Assembly: GCF_900696085.1 (NCBI RefSeq)
Contig: NZ_CAADFC020000008.1
Coordinates: forward strand, 1-64,000
Direction: 5' to 3'
DNA length: 64,000 nt
DNA from: Bradyrhizobium ivorense
GTDB lineage: Bacteria > Pseudomonadota > Alphaproteobacteria > Rhizobiales > Xanthobacteraceae
In this document: in pieces, positions 57,127 through 64,000 of the stretch
How the letters are laid out: each line of letters begins with the position of its first letter
Numbering within the stretch: position 1 is the stretch's first letter
Translations under genes and position numbers: made by a program
Notes under the pieces: model-generated
What the model was told of the DNA's origin: nothing
Seen by the model: only the letters and a program-made list of their open reading frames with translations
The model's database searches: none

Positions 57127-57158
57127 ATCGGTTGCTCTATTTTGGGACCAAGTGCTTG

Positions 57159-58661
57159 TTATTCTGCAGCCAGGAGCTTGGCTTTCGACGCTTCCTTCCA
57201 AGGTGCCTTCATCTTCTTCCAGATCGGCGAGTTGACAGCCATGTCCATGTCGCGAGCAAAGATCGCAAAGCCGTCATAGCCGTGATATGGGCCCGAATAG
57301 TCCCAGGAATGCATCTGCCGGAACGGCACACCCATCTTTTGGAAAACGTATTTCTCCTTGATGCCCGAGCCGACCAGATCAGGCTGGAGCTTTTCGACGA
57401 AGCGCTCGAACTCATAACCGTTGACGTCGTCGTAGATGAGGGTGCTGTCCTTTACGTAATGCTGGGCGGTGCGCTGATAGTCGTCGTTATGACCGAACTC
57501 GTACCCGGTCCCCACGACTTCCATCCCGAGGTCCTCGTAGGCGCCAATCACATGACGCGGACGAAGCCCGCCGACGTACAGCATCACCGTCTTGCCCTGC
57601 AGGCGCGGGCGATATTTTGCGATCACGGCGTTCACCAGCGGCTGGTATTTTTCGATCACCCGCTCGGCGCCCTCCTTGATCTTGTCGTCGAAATAGCCCG
57701 CAATCTTGCGCAGCGATTCTGCGATCTTCGAAGGTCCGAAGAAGTTATACTCGCACCACGGGATACCGAACTTCTCCTCCATATGACGCGAGATGTAGTT
57801 CATCGAACGGTAGCAATGCAGGATGTTGAGCTTTGCCTTCGGCGTTGCTTCGAGCTCGGCGAGTGAACCGTCGCCGGACCACTGCGCAATCACCCGCAGG
57901 CCCATTTCTTCCAGCAGAATTCGCGATGACCAGGCATCGCCGCCGATATTGTAGTCTCCAATGATCGCAACATCGTAAGGCGTCGGCTCGAACTTTGGTT
58001 TGTCGTCGGGGTCGAGCTTGTCGAAAATCCAATCGCGCACCGCGTCGTTGGCAATGTGGTGGCCAAGCGACTGCGACACGCCGCGAAAGCCTTCGCAGCG
58101 GACCGGCACGATGGTCTTGCCGCCATATTCCTTGGATTTCGACCTTGACACGGCCTCGATGTCGTCCCCGATCAATCCGATCGGGCATTCCGATTGGATG
58201 GTGATGCCGTGGTTGAGCGGGAACAGCTCCTGGATCTCGTCAAGGACTTTGACCAGTTTCTTGTCGCCACCGAATACGATGTCCTTCTCCTGGAAATCGG
58301 AGGTGAATTGCAGGGTCACAAAACTATCGACGCCCGTTGTGCCAACGTAATAGTTACGACGCGAGCCCCACGAATACTGGCCGCAGCCAACCGGGCCGTG
58401 GCTGATATGGACCATGTCCTTGATCGGCCCCCAGACCACCCCCTTGGATCCTGCATAGGCGCAGCCTCTGATTGTCATCACACCAGGTATGGATTTGATG
58501 TTGGATTTGACACCGCAATCGGACTTCCCGGCCTGGTGAACGTTGAGATGCTTGGCACGCCGCTTCGCGGTCTTCTCTGGATAGACCTTCAGCACCTCGT
58601 CGATCAGCTGTTTGTTACGAGCCCTGATTTCTGCAATGCTCTGGGTCGTGGCGAGACTCAT
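57159..58661 (-). CDS. nifD: Nitrogenase MoFe protein alpha subunit NifD
   Basis: A 500-residue subunit: P-cluster ligands Cys67, Cys93 and Cys159, FeMo-cofactor ligands Cys283 ([10 protein letters not shown]) and His451 ([13 protein letters not shown]). The segment [16 protein letters not shown] is intact. It reduces N2 at the cofactor. MSLATT is chosen as start. Two NifA elements and a perfect sigma-54 promoter lie upstream. First gene of nifDKENX-fdxB. Confidence 0.98.
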   Translation of the reverse strand: MSLATTQSIAEIRARNKQLIDEVLKVYPEKTAKRRAKHLNVHQAGKSDCGVKSNIKSIPGVMTIRGCAYAGSKGVVWGPIKDMVHISHGPVGCGQYSWGSRRNYYVGTTGVDSFVTLQFTSDFQEKDIVFGGDKKLVKVLDEIQELFPLNHGITIQSECPIGLIGDDIEAVSRSKSKEYGGKTIVPVRCEGFRGVSQSLGHHIANDAVRDWIFDKLDPDDKPKFEPTPYDVAIIGDYNIGGDAWSSRILLEEMGLRVIAQWSGDGSLAELEATPKAKLNILHCYRSMNYISRHMEEKFGIPWCEYNFFGPSKIAESLRKIAGYFDDKIKEGAERVIEKYQPLVNAVIAKYRPRLQGKTVMLYVGGLRPRHVIGAYEDLGMEVVGTGYEFGHNDDYQRTAQHYVKDSTLIYDDVNGYEFERFVEKLQPDLVGSGIKEKYVFQKMGVPFRQMHSWDYSGPYHGYDGFAIFARDMDMAVNSPIWKKMKAPWKEASKAKLLAAE

Positions 58662-58716
58662 GCTGATGTCCTTCAAGGGTTAGCGGTTGGAAGAGCTTCT
58701 TGCTGACCAAGACTTT

Positions 58717-58732
58717 TGCAACGAGCATGCCA
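58717..58732 (-). promoter_or_regulatory. Sigma-54 promoter of nifD
   Basis: Minus-strand TGGCATGCTCGTTGCA fits the consensus exactly, about 56 bases before the nifD start. Confidence 0.9.
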
Positions 58733-58802
58733 GTCCATCGGGAGCGCAAAAACCAGAACAAATAAACATAGTTAGCGCGGCTCGCCCGATGAGGCTGGTT
58801 GT

Positions 58803-58818
58803 TGTTGCGAACGCGACA
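58803..58818 (-). promoter_or_regulatory. NifA upstream element 1 of nifD
   Basis: A perfect TGT-N10-ACA, centred about 80 bases upstream of the -24 element. Confidence 0.85.
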
Positions 58819-58851
58819 TCGCGCCTTGCACGGAGACTTCTTCGTTGACCC

Positions 58852-58867
58852 TGTTCGAAATGGAACA
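58852..58867 (-). promoter_or_regulatory. NifA upstream element 2 of nifD
   Basis: A second perfect TGT-N10-ACA (TGTTCGAAATGGAACA), about 129 bases upstream of the -24 element. Nothing else is seen from here to sufS. Confidence 0.8.
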
Positions 58868-59132
58868 AGTGCCGGCCGCGAAACTGCGCCGCGCAATTCT
58901 CGAAGGCGCGAAGTTGCAGCCGATTGCATTATCTTGCGATCGCGCTCGCCGGGACGGCCGCTGACATGGACAAGCGGTTGGCTCGCGGCTCCGGCTTGCC
59001 GATACCATCTATGTTGCCGGGACGACGGATGCTTACCTTCAGCGAAGAGGGTGATGGTCTTGTGCATGACGTCATCGCCCGCCGAGGTCGATGCAGGCTG
59101 CCTAGCCACTTAGACGTGGGACACTCGCCGGC

Positions 59133-60380
59133 TCACGAGAACAGCTGCCGCGCCTTGGTAAGCGCATCGACGAGCGTATCAATCTCTTCATATGTGTTGT
59201 AAAGGCCGAAGGACGCACGGCAGGTCGCCAGAACACCGAACCGCTTGAGCAGTGGCATCGCGCAATGGGCCCCTGCCCGCACCGCCACACCTGCGCGGTC
59301 GATGACGGTGGCAATATCATGCGCGTGCGCACCGTTCATATCAAAGGAAACGATCGGCCCCTTCTCGGCTGGTGTCCCGATCAAGCGCACGGATTTGATG
59401 TCCGCCAGCTGCTGCTGAGCGTAAGCAAGCAGTGCGCTCTCGTGCACGCGGATCTGCTTCTTACCTATTGAATTGATGTAGTCCACAGCCGCCCCCAGAC
59501 CGATCGCCTCAACGATCGGAGGCGTACCCGCCTCGAAGCGGTGCGGCGGATCACCATAGATGACGCCGGTACGCGAGACCTCACGGATCATCTCGCCCCC
59601 GCCATTGAAGGGTGGCATGGACGCCAGATGCTCGGATTTGCCGTAAAGCACGCCGATGCCAGTCGGACCATAGAGTTTATGGCCCGTCATCACATAAAAA
59701 TCGCAACCGATGTCGCAGACGTCGGTGTTCAGATGGACGCATCCTTGCGAACCATCGATCAGCACCGGGATACCACGAGCGTGCGCGATCCTCGCCACCT
59801 CCTTTACCGGCAAGATGGTCCCGAGAGCATTCGACATTTGTGTGATCGCAACAATCTTGGTGCGCCGGGTCAGGAGCTGCTCAAAGGCATCCAGCAGGAA
59901 GTTGCCGTCATCATCCACTGGTGCCCATTTGATCACCGCACCGTGGCGCTCTCTGAGAAAATGCCACGGCACGATGTTGGAATGATGTTCCATCGTCGAG
60001 AGAACGATCTCATCCCCCGGGGTGACGCGTTCCCGGCCGAAGGTCTGGGCGACCAGATTGATTGCCTCGGTGGCGCTGCGGGTGAAGATGATCTCTTCGT
60101 TTAGATGGGCGTTCACAAATCGCGCCAGCTTGGCACGCGCGCCTTCATATGCCTCGGTCGCAGCGTTAGCGAGGTAGTGCAGGCCACGATGCACGTTGGC
60201 ATATTCGCTTGAGTAGACCTGCATCATGCGGTCAAGTACCGCCTTCGGCTTCTGAGCCGAGGCGGCATTGTCGAGATAGACCAGCGGCCTGCCATAGACC
60301 GTCATGCTCAGCGCAGGAAAGTCCGCACGCAGACGGTTAACCTCGTACCTACCATTGCTGATCGCGGGATGCACGCTCAT
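59133..60380 (-). CDS. sufS: Cysteine desulfurase SufS
   Basis: A 415-residue group II desulfurase: PLP lysine Lys235 in MTGHKLYGPTG, catalytic Cys373 in VRAGAHCAMPLL. Family proteins have RxGHHCA; here one His is Ala, a mild change. It makes persulfide for SufBCD. The ATG overlaps the sufD stop. It is the last gene of the suf operon and lies 470 bases upstream of nifD. No sufE or sufU is in the window. Confidence 0.93.
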   Translation of the reverse strand: MSVHPAISNGRYEVNRLRADFPALSMTVYGRPLVYLDNAASAQKPKAVLDRMMQVYSSEYANVHRGLHYLANAATEAYEGARAKLARFVNAHLNEEIIFTRSATEAINLVAQTFGRERVTPGDEIVLSTMEHHSNIVPWHFLRERHGAVIKWAPVDDDGNFLLDAFEQLLTRRTKIVAITQMSNALGTILPVKEVARIAHARGIPVLIDGSQGCVHLNTDVCDIGCDFYVMTGHKLYGPTGIGVLYGKSEHLASMPPFNGGGEMIREVSRTGVIYGDPPHRFEAGTPPIVEAIGLGAAVDYINSIGKKQIRVHESALLAYAQQQLADIKSVRLIGTPAEKGPIVSFDMNGAHAHDIATVIDRAGVAVRAGAHCAMPLLKRFGVLATCRASFGLYNTYEEIDTLVDALTKARQLFS

Positions 60381-61699
60381 CTGCGCGCCTGCATCCAGTG
60401 TTCAGCTTGCGCGGTCACAAGATCGCGCAGATTCTCCGGGGCGATTTCCTCAATCGCCTCGCCCAGGAATGCTCCAATCAGCAACGCCTGCGCGTCCTTC
60501 TCGGATAGACCGCGAGCACGCAGATAAAATACGAGAGAACCGTCCAGCGCTCCTGATGTCGATCCGTGGCCGCAAGTCACGTCGTCGGCCAAGATTTCGA
60601 GTTCTGGCTTATTGTCGGCCCGGGCCTCGTCGGACAGAAGCAGCGCTCGCGTCGTCAACGTGGCGTCTGCCTTCTGCGCGCCAGGACGAACGACAATCTG
60701 GCCTTGGAACACCGAACGGCCGCATTCGTCGATGACCGCACGGAACTTCTCCCGACTGGTGCAATGTGGCACGGCGTGATCGACGACCATTGTCGTGTCG
60801 ACATGCTGCTTGTGCCTGATGAGATTGACCCCGTTCGCCGAGAGCTTGGATCCCTCGCCAGCCAGCGTAACGAATCCCTGATAGCGACTGACGGAGCCGC
60901 TGCAGGTCATGCTGAAGAGATCGAGCTTCGCCCTGGCGCCGACCACGATGATGCCCGATGAGATATTCACCGCGTCAGCGGCGTCGGCCGCCAGTCGGAT
61001 ATACGAAAGGCACGCCTCGTCACCAACCAGGGCAATTGTCGCGTCGTTGGTCTGATAGCCGCTCGCGCCTTCAGCCGAGACGAAACTCTCCACTACGGCC
61101 GCATGCGCGCCTTGACCGAGCTGCAGATAGGAGCGCGTGAAGTTGGACACCAATGATCCGGTCGCGACGTGAACGATCTGAATCAGACGCTTCACCGCTT
61201 CGCCCTCAGCTATCGCAATAACCAAGCCATCGGTCGCCATTGCCGCATTGAGCGTGATCACCGCATCAGTTGTGGTCGCCAGCACCAGGCCGGCCATCGC
61301 GCCGTCGGTCGTATCTTCCAGGACCTCTCGGAGCGACCGCACATCGACCCCGTCTTCCAAACTGTCCACATCGGAAAGCTCCGGGGCGAATATGCCATCC
61401 ACCAAGACGAGTTTGACCACCCGATCGGCACCTGCTTGCTTAACCGACGCCGCTGCGCGCACCAGCGCGGCCGCATCGGGTCGAGGAGCGAGTGGCAGGA
61501 CCGCGCCAATCAGGGTGCGCAGATCGGTATATTTCCAAGCCTCGATGCGCCGATGCGGGAGGCCGGCGCGCTCGTAGGCCTCGAACGCCCTCGTACGGAT
61601 ATGAGCGACGAGCCCGGAGCCAGGCAACCGTCCATGCGCCGCGGCGAAGACATTGTCCGTTGCGTGCCCGGCGGCGGCTTTGGTCACAACCTGCTTCAT
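60377..61699 (-). CDS. sufD: Fe-S assembly protein SufD
   Basis: A 440-residue SufD: the C-terminal SVFQGQIVVRPGAQKADATLTTRALLLSDEARADNKPELEILADDVTCGHGSTSGALD is diagnostic, with the functional His (CGHGST). It forms the SufBCD scaffold. The start MKQVVT lies about ten bases after AAGGGA. It follows sufC by 19 bases. The N-terminus is less conserved than the core. Confidence 0.92.
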   Translation of the reverse strand: MKQVVTKAAAGHATDNVFAAAHGRLPGSGLVAHIRTRAFEAYERAGLPHRRIEAWKYTDLRTLIGAVLPLAPRPDAAALVRAAASVKQAGADRVVKLVLVDGIFAPELSDVDSLEDGVDVRSLREVLEDTTDGAMAGLVLATTTDAVITLNAAMATDGLVIAIAEGEAVKRLIQIVHVATGSLVSNFTRSYLQLGQGAHAAVVESFVSAEGASGYQTNDATIALVGDEACLSYIRLAADAADAVNISSGIIVVGARAKLDLFSMTCSGSVSRYQGFVTLAGEGSKLSANGVNLIRHKQHVDTTMVVDHAVPHCTSREKFRAVIDECGRSVFQGQIVVRPGAQKADATLTTRALLLSDEARADNKPELEILADDVTCGHGSTSGALDGSLVFYLRARGLSEKDAQALLIGAFLGEAIEEIAPENLRDLVTAQAEHWMQARR

Positions 61700-61718
61700 C
61701 GGGAAATCCCTTGCGCGG

Positions 61719-62471
61719 TCACGCCGCGTCTTCGAATTGGGCATAGCCACAAGCCTCAAGCTCCAGCGCGAGTTCTTTTCCGCCGCTCTTTCTTACCTGC
61801 CCTTTCGACATCACGTGGACAACGTCCGGCACGATGTAGTCGAGAAGCCGCCGATAGTGTGTGATTACAATCATCGCGCGTTCCGGCGAACGCAGAGCGT
61901 TGATGCCACCCGCGACAATCCGCAGCGCGTCGATATCGAGGCCGGAATCTATCTCATCCAGGATGCACAGGCTCGGCTCGAGCAACGCCATCTGCAAAAT
62001 CTCGTTGCGCTTCTTCTCGCCGCCGGAAAATCCGACATTGAGGCCGCGCTTGAGCATGCCTTGCGGTATGTTGAGCGACTTCGCAACCTCGCGAACTCGT
62101 TTTATAAAATCGGGAGTGGAGAATTCCTTTTGTGCTCGCGCCTTGCGCTGGGCGTTCAACGCCGCACGCAGGAAGTTCATGGTGGTCACCCCGGAAATTT
62201 CCACCGGATATTGGAATGCAAGAAATACGCCATTGGCGGCGCGTTCGTTTGCTTCCATCGCGAGCAGGTCTTCACCCTTGAATAGGATCTGGCCAGCGCT
62301 CACTTGATAGCCGGGCTTGCCGGAGATAACGTGACTGAGTGTGGACTTTCCGGAGCCGTTCGGCCCCATGATTGCATGCACCTCACCCGCATTGACCGTA
62401 AGATCGAGGCCGCGAAGAATTTCGCAGTCCTCGATACCAACATGCAAATCTCGGACTTCGAGTAGCGCCAT
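61719..62471 (-). CDS. sufC: Fe-S assembly ATPase SufC
   Basis: A 250-residue ABC ATPase: Walker A GPNGSGKST at 36-44, Q-loop AFQYPVEISG, signature FSGGEKKRNEI, Walker B CILDEIDSGLD. It drives cluster assembly on SufBD. The start MALLEVRD is the family start; the frame remains open upstream. It lies 70 bases after sufB. Confidence 0.95.
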   Translation of the reverse strand: MALLEVRDLHVGIEDCEILRGLDLTVNAGEVHAIMGPNGSGKSTLSHVISGKPGYQVSAGQILFKGEDLLAMEANERAANGVFLAFQYPVEISGVTTMNFLRAALNAQRKARAQKEFSTPDFIKRVREVAKSLNIPQGMLKRGLNVGFSGGEKKRNEILQMALLEPSLCILDEIDSGLDIDALRIVAGGINALRSPERAMIVITHYRRLLDYIVPDVVHVMSKGQVRKSGGKELALELEACGYAQFEDAA

Positions 62472-62541
62472 TTTAACCCGCCCCTGAAATGCGTCATCCA
62501 GAACGCAAGCCGCAATCGCGAGGGCTCGCGGAAACATTTAG

Positions 62542-63999
<1,458 letters not shown>

Positions 64000-64000
64000 G

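Overview
The window looks like part of the symbiosis island of a Bradyrhizobium-type alphaproteobacterium. The signs are a complete nif/fix cluster in Bradyrhizobium-like order, three type III effector-like genes (two with tts-box-like promoters), IS66 transposon DNA, several decayed genes and long non-coding stretches. No nod, nifA, fixA or nifU (N-terminal scaffold) gene is present, and I see no tRNA, rRNA or CRISPR array. Species assignment is not possible from the sequence alone.

Left part (1-22 kb) is accessory DNA. It holds an IS66 transposase tail, a phasin-like gene, a ferritin-like diiron protein, an M16 peptidase fragment, two paralogous P-loop (ParA-like) ATPases, an LRR-NEL ubiquitin-ligase effector (NopM-like) with a tts box, a complete IS66 element with an exact 8-bp target duplication, a SKWP-repeat effector, two small proteins, a di-heme cytochrome c peroxidase and a broken S9 (DPP-IV-like) peptidase.

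Middle (22.7-36.4 kb): a molybdate-type ABC ATPase plus a DUF2478 protein, ahpCD, fixBCX, nifW, nifV, nifQ, nifH, a nitrogenase-associated ArsC-like protein, and an OmpW-type porin behind a perfect FixK/FNR box.

Right part (36.9-64 kb) is almost entirely nitrogen fixation and Fe-S assembly, read leftward. One unit is iscA-nfu-nifS-nifT-SIR2-like. A second runs nifB-frxA-(decayed LRV gene)-nifZ-nifZ2-two small nif-cluster genes-DegT-like-small orf-Rieske. The structural operon is nifDKENX-NifX-associated-DUF683-fdxB, and a suf set (sufB-C-D-S) lies upstream of nifD. A NopP-like effector with its own tts box sits inside the cluster between fdxB and a second Rieske gene.

Reading by eye gives a coherent NifA/sigma-54 regulon. 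Promoters of the GG-N10-GC type, each with an upstream TGT-N10-ACA element about 70-130 bp away, precede nifV, nifH (two elements), the [2Fe-2S] ferredoxin at 37.2 kb, nifB, iscA, nifD (two elements) and an unknown gene at 47.4 kb that shares its element with iscA. ahpC has the same arrangement with a near-match element. Together the genes provide Mo uptake and donation (ModC-like, NifQ), cofactor synthesis (NifB, NifEN, NifX, NifV), Fe-S supply (NifS, IscA, Nfu, Suf), electron delivery (FixBCX, ferredoxins, Rieske proteins) and peroxide defence (AhpCD). The effectors would act on the host plant.
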